From contig NC_087074.1 in assembly GCF_026151205.1 (NCBI RefSeq), positions 15,728,962 through 15,792,961 of the forward strand: a stretch of DNA of 64,000 nucleotides, in the 5' to 3' direction. A model generated the notes under the pieces. That model ran no database searches. It had not been told where the DNA came from and saw only the letters and a program-made list of their open reading frames with translations. Each line of letters starts with the position of its first letter. Position 1 is the first letter of the stretch. This document shows positions 20,596 to 31,600 of the stretch, piece after piece. Origin of the DNA: Bolinopsis microptera (taxonomy: Eukaryota; Ctenophora; Tentaculata; Lobata; Bolinopsidae). Position numbers and translations under genes: made by a program.

Positions 20596-23500
20596 TTATG
20601 CCTCTCTGCTAGGAGGAAGAGCGCTTGTCCTCAGGACCTCAACTCCAGAGCGCGTGTTCTCACGGCTGATGAGACCCAGAGCGTGGATTGCTTGCTTAAC
20701 CCTTTCCTCGGATATAACGCTTCCAAGTTCCCGAATCACATCCGTCAACCCCGACAACCCTTCGTCAACTGAAATGAACAGTCATAGAGGGCGAATACTG
20801 TATGATAAAATTATTTGAAGACGATTTATAGGTAGCAAGTTGCCGCTCTGGCTTAGCTTTCCGATAGTTAGGAAAGTGGATGGTATTACTTAAAACCATG
20901 TCTTAAATGACGATGAACAAGAATTGTATAACTGAATGAATAAATATTTAAGAATCAACTTCTTTCATACGAGATTTTTCAATAGAGATTGGGACTTGAG
21001 ACCCTAAAATGTGGTTGAAGAAAGTTTTAATTAGGGTTGATTTAATCGCTCCTATTAAAGTGCAAATTACTTACGGAACTCAGTTCTGGATACAGGGTAT
21101 GTGTACTTGTGAGTTTCAATCTCAGCAAGCTCCTCAAGTTTCGCCATCATCTGATCTTCAATTGCTACTATCTCCGCTTCAGTCCAGTTAGAAAATGCAG
21201 CTGATATGAAGTCCTGAAGGTTGATACTGGTGTCACAGAAATAATTTTTATTTTTATTGAGGCTACAAACAGTTTAACATATTAAAAGAAGCTGATTATT
21301 CATTGGTGTGAACCTACTTGTCCCTCTTTTAGATTGGTGAGATTCTCCTCGATCTGAGTCAGCTGTATCTTCATCACATCATCATTGCAGCTACATCTCT
21401 GATTAACTTGCTTAACCAGCTCGAGCTGAAATACAAAGGTTTACTAGGAATAACATGGTACTACATGGTAATGGTAACACTTCCATCAGATTATTTTAAC
21501 ATGTTGATCAGATGTTATAAAGTTATAAAGATCAGACAAAATGTAAGATAAGCAGTAACTCACCTCCCTTTCTTTGAGATAGTTGATGCAGCGCTCCGTC
21601 ATCTCCTGGATCTTCCTTTTAGCAGTAAGACTCTCCACATCACTCTCTCGCTCTGCGTTTTTTATCTTCACTATGCTCTGCCTGAAGGCGAAGACCAGAC
21701 TCATTGCTAGCTAATATTCATACATTTTCATGTGTTTCACCCTATCGAGTTTTGTGGAATGGTCAGTCTGTTGGTTTTCGTTCAGAAAGTGTGATCCAAA
21801 ATGACTTACTTGAGACTGTAAATTTTAGATTCTGTCTTCTTCTTGAGCTCCTCCATTTTTACCTGACAACAAAAATATGTTTATAATTTGTGCGCAATTT
21901 TAGTTGTCAAACCGTTGATAGATTTAAAGCTTGAACATTTTATTCGTTTATCAGTCATCAGTTTTCAGAAAGCACATTTATGAAGTAAACGTGTCATAAG
22001 AATTTACACTTAGATTAATCAGTATAACTATAACGCGAATATTGCCAAAATTGGAAACCTTGATGTGCTCGTACACTTCCTCGATACTGGTGACGTCATG
22101 AGACTTGTGGAAGCCAATTGCACATCTTGGACAGACTGCCTTCTCGCAGTCACTGCAGAACAGGGAGACCAGTTCCTTAGGATGACTTAAACCTGACCGG
22201 GAAGATTGACGTTGCAGTGGAGCAAATTAAATTCTGTGGAATCATGAATCCTGTGTGATCAATATTTGCTAATTCAGTGAGTTTATTCAAAAGAAGCGTT
22301 CAATTTTCGGAGAATAACTATGAACTCACAGTAGTGTCGTTTGTGTAGCATCTGGAAGGCTTGGTGGGACTCCAGAATATCCTCAATCACCACCAGGTGA
22401 TGATCACAAGTCGCTCTGGACCGGTCGTGGAAATCAGCGTGTTTCTGACAATAGTTCTCTTGGCACTCGATACAGTGGCATCTGTAATTTTGAATTATGT
22501 TGAAATGTGTTGTTCTGTGTTGAATAATATGGGATAACATGGGAATCTGCAATGTTACAGTCACAGTGACATGTTTGCAATAAATGAGGTTGACTAACTT
22601 GGCGAGTTCAGCACAGCCCACGCACTGGACATTTCCTTCATGGTGCTCCCCCCTCAGCTTCACCATCTGAAGCAGCTTCATCTGACGCAGGTTCGTCTTG
22701 AATCCCAGCACTGTTCCTCCTGGGATGCTAGCCTCTCTCCTGCACACCGGACAACGCAATATCTCGGGGTTTTTGGGGGCATATCCCACACCTAGAAGAC
22801 ATGGTGTGAGGGTTTACTCTTGTTAACATGGATTGGGGATGCACTTCAATCAATAGTTCTATCGATTGCAATAAAATAACAGATTTGAATCATATCTTTT
22901 ATCATCGTACAATGTCTGATTAAAATAGCTGGAATTGGATAGATTTAAAAAAATTACCCTTGTTGCAGCCGGGGCAGCATAGAGTCTTCTCTGGGCATCG
23001 AGGACATTTAATACTTTTCTTCTTTACATCTTCCTTAGCCAATACTTCTAAACACTCGCCGCAAACTGTTGGAGGGTAAGTGTTAAGGGGGGGGGGGGGG
23101 GGGTTAAGTGTTAAGGGGGGGGGGGGTTAAGGGGGGGAGTAAGTGTTAAGGAGGTAAGTGTTAAGGGGGGGGGGGGTAAGTGTTAAGGGGGGGGGGGGGA
23201 GAGTAAGTGTTAAGGGGGGTAAGTGTTAAGGGGGGGGTAAGTGTTAAGGGGGGGTTAAGCGTTAAGGGGGGGGGGGGGGAGTAAGTGTTAAGGGGGGAAG
23301 GTAAGTGTTAAGGTGGGGGGGGTAAGTGTTAAGGGGGGAGGGTAAGTGTTAAGGGGGGGGGTAGGTGTTAAAGGGGGGTTATGTGTTAAGGGGGGGGGAG
23401 TAAGTGTTAAGGGGGGAGGGTAAGTGTTAAGGGGGGGGGGGTTAAGTAATCAGTGACTGAAAGCTGGCTACCACATTTTGAGTTTCTAGCGTAGCTATTT

Positions 23501-26500
23501 TGCAACTTCGGACTTTTAGCGGCCAGCTGTTTACGAACGTGTTATAGAGGTTAGCTTTTTGATCGGTAGTTCTTGGTAAGAATTAAACAGTTCGTGGTGA
23601 GTATTAAACAGGATTCGTAAGCAAGTTAACTCCGTTAGCTGTTTCATTCGGTCTAGCTATAATCATGGTCTCACCAAAGTTTAATAGTTGAAAGATGGTA
23701 GACAGATTACTAGTTACTACGATTAAAAGCAGTGACACCTAGAAACTGGGGATTAATGGAAACTTCATGTCTTAACAGCCTAATTTAGTGTTATATACTA
23801 GACGAGTTATTCCTGATTCCCTCGAGTAGACGCTCATGTTGTTAATCACGTAAATGGTATAAATGCCTCGCACTGTTAAACTTCGTGTCAAAATTGTGAC
23901 CGTTACGGAGGGCGGTCTCCATGATCTAAACTTTATTTACAATGAAGTAAAACTATAAGAGTTAGGAATGGTGGGGGAATTATCCATATTGTTGCAAAGA
24001 AATTAACTGACGGGTGCACAAGGTTCACTATGGTCTTAGGAAAGGAATCCCGACTCGTTTTGTCTCTTACCTGTATGAAGACAGGGCAGAACTCGAGGTC
24101 TTTTGTCTCTTACATTTTCCTCCGTCGGCAGATCGTACGCTTTATTACATGACGGACACGTTAGTTCTGCTTGTAGAGACTGAAGGAGTATTACTAATAA
24201 GTAATAACTACTTGGTTACACTAGGCGCTATCCTAACCTTAGTCCACGACCTAAATGATAAAATATAGCCATTCAATTTGAGTAACATCATATGTCCAGC
24301 ATTTATAAAATCGAAGTGATCTTCTGCGTTTGGCCATGATTTACATGCAATAACATATTGTACCAACAACAATTTGATTCAATTCTATAGCTATTTCATA
24401 TTTTTGTCTCCCAGGATTTTAATCGCTTCGAGCAAAATAGAAGAGGAAAACCTTTAGCGATATCTAAAGCAGGTTATAGCTGAAGATGAAAGCAATAAAG
24501 TCACTTCTCTGGGTGCTATTCTGATGTTTTAGTCCGCGGTTTTTAATATTCATAAGTAAAATCGCCTGGATCGGGAATTTCTTTCCTTAAGATTTTAAAA
24601 CTTGAGCTGTTTTCTGTTTTAGCTCCAGGCCCGACTTAATCAAATTATGTCTTTGACGTTTACATAATTTTATTGCGGGATCTTAAACATATTCCAACTG
24701 TCAGATCCCAGCAGTCAGAAATAGGTGACCTGTAAATTCAGTTAAAGGTAAATTTATAGGTAAATGTTATAGCAAAAAAAATGTTATAATAAAGACCCAC
24801 TTTTATTGCTGTCTTTGAGTCTAAAACTTTTCTCCCGTATAAAAAAGCCTCGAAACTTTATTTTTATATTTTAGTGGTATGTGGTTATTCTCTCAGCCTA
24901 ATCGATTTCGACTGTAGAACAAGAATTACCAATAAATTTTAGTTGAATCATGGGTACCGAGAAAATCCACCAGGTTTATATCGGAAGTGGAGACGTCAGC
25001 AGAAAATAAAGAGGTTTTTAAACAGCAGTTTAGGATTTTTTTGAGAAATATTTGAAACACATTATAGCTCCAGCTCCCGACTCCCAAGGCATAAACTGTA
25101 AAACTATAGTGGATCACGAAATCCTCACGCGGTGTGGCCTGGTTGGCACTAACTGGAGGTGTGCTCTTTTGTTGAGCGCAACCACTGGGAGATTTTGGGA
25201 CCGGAAACTGATCCGGCCCCCAAAGAGGGGTCAGATCACATCACCAATTAGTGACGTATAATTAGTGATGTGATCCATGGATTGAATATAATTGACACAG
25301 AAATGGGCTTGATCTGGGGTAGAGTTCACATGTCAATTCTGTAAAACATAGCTGTACATTAAGAAGTAAACATGATCTGACTGCTCGAATCGTAGATCAC
25401 ATAAGGGACGGGAACCTTGCTAAAGGGGGGGGGGGGGGGGGGGGTTCTCGTATCAAGGGATGTGAGACGTACGTGTCAAAGGCATGCAAGGGGAGTGAGC
25501 CGATCTAGTGTTCTAGGTATAAATATTGGGTGATAGAAGGTAGCAGTATCGCATTCTATCAACAGTCATGCCTACCTTCTCCAAGTTCCTCAACGGTTTC
25601 AGAGGATGTCAACAGGTGCTTGATTCTGACGGATATATCTAAAGCAGCAAGAAGTATGATGACACCGTCCTCTCCTCTGCTTGGCGTTGCCAGAAGAACA
25701 AATCCCTTAAATGTCCTGCCATGTGCTACCTCGCTCTAACAGACAACACTCTTTCCCTTGGAAGTAAACCACACAACCACGATTCGGATCTGGCTACCCC
25801 ACAGAGACTCGAACTCCTTACAACGGTCAAGAGGAAGGCTGCAGAATAACCCTGCACATCTACGAGATGAGACGAACAATTTATCCTCTTTGATGGGAAG
25901 ACTGACCGAGATGTGAGAATCATAGCCTTTGCCACCAACAGGAACCTTCGCAGAACACAACAATTGGATCGCCCAAAGCCCTCTGTTCAAGAATATTTTC
26001 GTGCTATTAAGGAGCAACAGGTTGTTACAGACTATCATCTGGATCGGCTTGCTGTTGGAAAGACTCCGTCCAAAAAGAAGAGGATTTCCAGCAGTATTCT
26101 GTACGACTTTTGTTCTTCCTACACGACAAACAAAGATTGAGTACTTGTTCGCTGTTGCGAAATACTTTGGTAATAATATTGAGTAATTTGTTGTATTCTG
26201 AAGTATTATATTATTAATCGATTTATCATTTTATAACCAACCAATACATTGTCTCAATTTAAAACATGTTCACTTCTTAATTTGTACAGAGTTGTCATAT
26301 GAACTCTACCCCAGATCTAGCCCATTTCTAGGTCAATTATATTCAATCCATGGATCACATCACTAACTATACGTCACAAGCTTCAAGCTTGCATGTTAAT
26401 TACTTGATGACGTATATGGTGGATCATATCACTCCGGCCCCAAAGTCTGGCAGCCAGCGCAACGGTCGGGACTTGCCAACTCGAACCTCTCTAGGTGAAC

Positions 26501-27535
26501 CAGGAACGTAGCTCTAAGATCTATTAAACCACCAGGAAATTCTCGTTAAGCTTTCAGGTCCCCCATCGAAGTCACCCACCACAAAGCTAGGGATCCCAAT
26601 TCGCTCATTCTGACTACAAGGACACACTGATAGTGAAAAGTCCTGGCACTTCTCCCTCCAGTAACCGCTTTTCAGGTCTTTTCAGTTACTAGACAGCTAA
26701 TGCACAAGGGCTGACACACGCTAGACACAGGCACGTGATAAGTCGAGTTAGGGATTTCAACTCTTGTTAAGGCTTTAAAGAAATTATTCGAGCACATCTA
26801 TTCGTTTGGGTCACCTTCTGCCTCGTAGGTACCTTATTAACAGCGATTTTATTATAACTATATTGAATTTATGCTGTTCTTGTAAATCTTGATTTTGTGA
26901 ACCAATGCAGGCGATATATCTTTCACGAAGTCTCACGAATATGCTAACATTGGACCTTGCTACCATTGGACCTTTGTAAAACAGCGAGGACTAGATGATT
27001 CCACTGTTCGCTTACTTCATGGATACTATTGTATTGGCAGTTAAGATTATGTTCGCATCTTCTGCGTATAACTATAAAATAAACTGCGCAGCACGTGACA
27101 TTCCCAATATATTAATATATATTAATATTAGAGTTGACAGAAGTTTAAAACACTTAAGATTATGTGACATAAAGTTAAATCATTCAAAAAATTCTACTAC
27201 TTCTAGTCATTGAGTTGCATGATAGTTAGTTTCACTCTCAGTTTCAATACCTCTGAAGCAACGGAGAGATCCACTGGCGTGCCAGAGTCAGCGGAATAGG
27301 AGAGAGCTGTAGCCATCATCCCTGAAAACGGCGCTGTTAGAGCTTTCGTTACAAAGGGTTGCGAAATTCAGTCAACTATGTATCAATATTTCAATTCTCT
27401 TAAAAAAGAGAAGTATTGTAAATCTATTAATAGATAAATATAATATAGCGCACCCATTGCGGTGGGTAATTCATCGTTATTGTTCTCATTAGCACCCTCT
27501 TGGACGGCGTTGTTAGGTAACGGTGTCGTGGTCAT
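20596..27535 (-). CDS. TRIM protein: RING, two B-boxes, coiled coil, no NHL
   Basis: Twelve exons on the minus strand: 27454-27535, 27251-27321, 24071-24179, 22958-23065, 22599-22791, 22330-22481, 22059-22192, 21810-21862, 21564-21699, 21318-21425, 21075-21213 and 20596-20768. Together 1458 nt, 485 codons plus TAA. The RING is built from LTCPSCNKAYDLP, RPRVLPCLHT, VCGECL and LRCPVCRREA across exons 3-5. B-box 1 is VQCVGCAE with CHCIECQENYC; B-box 2 is YCLSHP with FCSDCEKAVCPRC and FHKSHDV. Exons 8-12 are helical. Such proteins are E3 ubiquitin ligases. It is a paralogue of the 28690 gene but stops before any NHL repeat. An upstream in-frame ATG at 27613 is an alternative start; the exon 9 acceptor is the least certain boundary. 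Confidence 0.82.
23075..23455 (+). repeat. TAAGTGTTAAGGGGGGG G-rich minisatellite
   Basis: About twenty units of GTAAGTGTTAAG followed by 6-14 Gs. It starts immediately upstream (in the gene's direction) of the acceptor of TRIM exon 4 at 23066, so on the sense strand it forms a C-rich polypyrimidine run leading into the splice site. The G-strand can form quadruplexes. Confidence 0.95.
23456..24070. other. TRIM intron, no feature seen
   Basis: Part of intron 3 of the minus-strand TRIM gene. No exon-like or repeat structure beyond AT-rich sequence. Confidence 0.4.
25226..26433 (+). mobile_element. FLYWCH MULE, copy C, with long inverted ends
   Basis: Long inverted repeats of roughly 120-150 bp share TTAGTGATGTGATCC, ATGGATTGAATATAATTGA and CTGGGGTAGAGTTCA. 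The flanks CCGGCCCCCAAAG (25213-25225) and CCGGCCCCAAAG (26434-26445) form a target duplication of about 12 bp differing by one C. It lies in intron 2 of the minus-strand TRIM gene. Its ends differ from copies A, B and D, so it is a separate family. A G-run occurs at 25421. Confidence 0.82.
25567..26140 (+). pseudogene. FLYWCH zinc-finger gene remnant in MULE copy C
   Basis: Reads MPTFSKFLNGFRGCQQVL, then DSDGYI, a stop, then SSAWRCQKN, KCPAMCYLAL and GSKPHNHD. This is a complete FLYWCH finger pattern (F-x-x-x-RG, W-x-C, Cys, H-x-H). The frame from 25913 gives VRIIAFATNRNL, then PSVQEYFRAIKEQQ, resembling the region after the transposase core in FLYWCH-MULE proteins. The catalytic middle is deleted, so the copy is non-autonomous. 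Confidence 0.72.
26434..27250. other. TRIM intron, no feature seen
   Basis: Intron 2 sequence of the minus-strand TRIM gene. The plus-strand frame at 26995-27213 is not supported by any motif. Confidence 0.4.
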
Positions 27536-28689
27536 GGTAACTAAGCAGGAATCTTGGATATTAGATAAAGTTATAAGAAAAGTGAGGTACGAGGTATCTG
27601 ATCTTCTTGCCAATCAAATAAGACCCTAATTAAGTTATTTGATTTCAGCTGTTCGGTACTTTGTCGGTGGACACTTTAACGTAAGCAAGGTTAAGGCACG
27701 GATAACACACCGTGCCTCAACCGTGTCTTAACTGTGTCCACTGACACTCGACAGAGTACCAAATTGCATATTATTTTATCAAAGTTCTAAGTCCTATGGA
27801 CTCAGGATTGCTTCAGCCGTGTGATATTCACAATCACCAAAGAACACCCAGGCTATATGAGCCCTAGCTGATCTGACAATTTATAAGGTTAACCCTACCT
27901 AGCACCTAGCCATAATCCAACAGTGAATTAATCAAGGCAAAGTTAAATAAGCTAGGGGAACAAATTTAATAGTCAAATAAATTATATAAGAATTTAAAGT
28001 TTATTCCTATCCAAAAATATTGCCGTTTAAATAACTTGAGATATTGGTGGTGAGGTGAACCAAGTAAATAATAATCAGCATTCTCCTATCAAAACCCAGA
28101 ATCACTGTCACGTGTCAACACAAAAACCCAAATTCACTGTCACGTGACAAAACAAAAATGCTTCAACTCCTGCCAGTATTGAGATCTACAACACTAAAGG
28201 ACTACATAAAATCCACAAATGAGATACATCACTACAAGAGACCGAGACGATGCTAAAGCTAGTACTATCGCAAAGAGAGCAGCAAAACAACAGCTCTAAC
28301 AAGTAAGCACGTGACCTTTTGCGAATGTTAGGGCAGATCACGTGACTGTTCAAACTAGATAACTAATCAGTGTTCTGAGTGCACGTGCGTGCGAGAAATC
28401 ATGCAAACAATTGATACTCGTTGCTATACAAACGCTGGAGAATTGCAGCTGTATCAAGAGATTTGTAGAACACTCGTTCCTACTAGGGCCGTTATTTTCT
28501 AGAGCTCAGTTTGTTTGGTTTTAACTGTCAATTTCCTAGTTCCACTTCCTGCTTCTAATCACCTCTTTTGTCTGTTTTTATAATTATTGAAAAGGCCCTG
28601 CTGATGACACAATTTATTTTTAAAAGTTTTTAGCACAGGATAACTTTGAACTCGATAACACCAAAGATCCTGATAACACCTGATATAAC
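27536..28689. promoter_or_regulatory. Shared upstream region of two divergent TRIM genes, E-box cluster
   Basis: 1.15 kb lies between the start codons of the two head-to-head TRIM genes. It holds five CACGTG E-boxes at 28109-28114, 28141-28146, 28308-28313, 28339-28344 and 28382-28387; two sit in TCACGTGAC context, the type bound by MITF/TFE and USF basic helix-loop-helix factors. A direct repeat (CAAAACCCAGAATCACTGTC and relatives) surrounds the first two. No TATA box was assigned. A bidirectional promoter is inferred from geometry. Confidence 0.5.
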
Positions 28690-31600
28690 ATGACAGCCAA
28701 ACCAGTTGATATGGCTGCCTCACCGTCTGAGATAGGGATGCTGTCCCGAAGTGCAGCTGTCACCTCCAGCTTCAGTTCTGTTCCCGGTGAAGAGAAAGTG
28801 GACAATCTCCTGACTGAGAAAGTTACCAAAGAGGTGGGTTTTAGGTCGGCCGCCGGGCTCTGATGTCGTCTTCGACATAATGTTTCACTGAGAAATTGAG
28901 CTCGGCTCCCATTCTGCCGGATATTGACATATCACTGATTCGTAGATATATATGTACGTTCCTGATTATGCGAATTCTATTTACATAAAGCCATACATAT
29001 TTTGCCCCTCATCCCAGTCCTTTACAATATTTCTGAACTGCATATTTTACAAGTAATAAAAGGGTTGATAACTAACAAACTCATCTCAGATCACGTGTAA
29101 CCCATGTGGTAAGGTGTTCCGGTACGGGATCAGGACACCTCGTATTCTGCCCTGTCTCCACACTTCATGTGAGAGGTGCCTTAAACCTAAATCTTCCTCC
29201 GGGCGAGACAGCAAAAATTGCATTCCCGGTATACTTTTTACTTTTATTTTTTGTAAGTTTAAATTTATTTAAAATAATTTAGACGTAATAATTCGGTCTA
29301 ACAAATAAAAATCATGGCCCGTATGCGTGGGCTCGACCAAGAGTCCCGGCTAAAAGTTCTGGTAACTGATAACCAGTAACCAGTAACCATGATTACTGGT
29401 AACTGGTAACCGTGGTAACTGGTAACTGATTTGAAACTCGCCCCTCTATTTTCAGAAGAAGAGCTGGTAGCTGATGAACTGTTCGCACAGCCACGCGTAA
29501 CTTGTCCCATCTGTCGTAAAGAGTCGGACGTTCCCGGAAGTGACATTTCCAAACTACCTATGAACTACTACGCTGTGAAACTACTAGAACTCATTGATTA
29601 CTTCAAGCTCGAACGGAAGGTTAGTTGCTCTTTTTCAAATATGATAAGTCAATTTTGCTTATGACTTTATGAATATTAACTGACTGACGCGTTATTATAA
29701 CTGTTCCTAGCTACTTATCGTGCGTAAAAATGTTCATCGTATAACTCTCAACTTTTAGTTAAAGTGTTAGGTACAAAATGAAGTTTGCAGCAGTTATGAT
29801 CGAGGAGCTATAGATAAACATGACCACTCATAATACGCTTAAAGTTTAAAAGCTTATGATGACATCTTCAGCGATAATAACCTGTGGTGTTTCAGGAGAG
29901 ATTACCGTGTATCATGGGTGTACTGTATAAAAACCTATTTCAGGGGAGATTGCCATGTATTGGGTGTACCGAACCAGCTCATTGGCGGTGCATTGAGTGC
30001 GATGAAAACTATTGCCAGGACCACTCTGACTTCCATCATAAATCCAGGTACTATAACGGCACACATATCTTATTAATATTTAAATCTTGCAATTCCTGCT
30101 ACTCTATCAACTTCTATTGAATTTGAAATAACGAAACTTCATATCCTCAGGGCCACATGTGATCACAGGATATTGACTTTCAAGCAGATCCTGCTTTCTC
30201 CCCGTTCTCTGAGTACAATGAGAAACCAGTACTGTACCACTCACAACAACAAACCTCTCGAGATATTCTGCAAGGTTAGAAATTGTGAATGTTTCAGCTG
30301 AACTTTTTAAAAAGAAGTTACAAAACCGTGTTAAGCAGGGAGACGAGAGTCACTGGTTAATTAATTCAGTTTTTACAATTCATTTCTTACAGTTCGGCCG
30401 TTTTAACATTCATGTCAATAAGCTTTTATTCTGTTTTTCAAATTCTTTTTTACAACCATCACTAAACTGGAGTTATCATCCCAGGACTGTAACCGAGCCA
30501 TATGCACCTTGTGTGCAGTAACACAACACAAGACTCACGAAACAAGAGAGGTATTTTCATTAACTTATTTAATTAATTAAATAAATTGATGACATATTTA
30601 TTTTTAGCTCATCAGCTGCGTTTTAATAGATAGTTTGAAAATTTGATATATAGTCTATTATTTTACAGTCCAGAGTAATCTTAAGTGAAATTTCTAAGCT
30701 TAATTGCAAACACCCCAGTTCCATAAAGTAACCGAGTAACCTGGCGCAGGTTGCGGAAGCTGTGGCAGCACTGAAAGCGAAGGTGGACGCTTTGAAACCT
30801 CAGATTAGTATGAGTCTTTACTCACTGCGACAAGCTCTTACAAGAGTCAAAACAGCTGCTAGGGAAGTCAATGTTGATTCTCAGGTAAGTTCGAACTGCA
30901 TCTAAGTATGATTAAAGCTACAAAGATTATTCTGTTGAAAGCGTGGATGTGTTATTCCTTGCAGAGTTCAATGATGGATCATGCGAATTAGCAAACAGAT
31001 AATTCGCTGCCTTCATCCCACTGTTTCTCCTCGGGTTTGGATGTAAAACACCATACTGTGTCACTCTCAAATCTCGCGCACACTTTACCACTAGACTTGC
31101 ATGGGGGGGGGGGGGGCCAATGGCATAAATGGAGAAAATGGAGAATTACTCATAGGTTTTTCCATTTTCTCCATAGAAATAGTCTCCATTTTATGTCATT
31201 TTATGCCATTTTATGCCATTTTATGCCATTTTATGCCATTGAAAACCTGAAAAATTTAGAATTTCGAGAAAAATTATTTTTTAAAAAGATATTTTCGGCC
31301 AATAATGAACAGGGTACGGGTGTAAGGCTGTCAGAATGAAGGTGTTTTTATAAAAGCCACAAAATCTTTAAAAACATCTGTTTTGAACCAGAAACTTCAC
31401 AAACACCTAAAAACTAGGGAAAGTTTCCTTCCCGGTGTTTGGAATTGTTAAAATTTGCCAGTAAAAGGGAAAAAAATGGGCATGAAATATACCCCTTTTT
31501 AGACTACGGCTGTCAGAATGAAGTTTTGTATTATGAGACCTACATTACAAAAAAAAAACTTTTGGTTTATATTGGACTTGCAGGCAGTTAGTTAAATTAT

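Noticed and set aside
20640-20680. A second hammerhead candidate from GCTGATGAGACC
   Set aside because: No GAAAC follows and no stems form; the sequence lies in the last coding exon of the TRIM gene. The same test failed at 38809.
23075-23455. Regular repeat that could be taken for a CRISPR array
   Set aside because: Units are contiguous G-rich minisatellite without spacers, in an animal gene intron.
25040-25225. Possible tRNA-derived SINE before MULE copy C
   Set aside because: No convincing A-box/B-box pair or tail; the similarity to a tRNA is too weak by eye.
31037-31339. Open frame with FMSFYAILCHFMPFYAI repeats
   Set aside because: A reading of the TTTTATGCCA repeats at the foldback element's left end.
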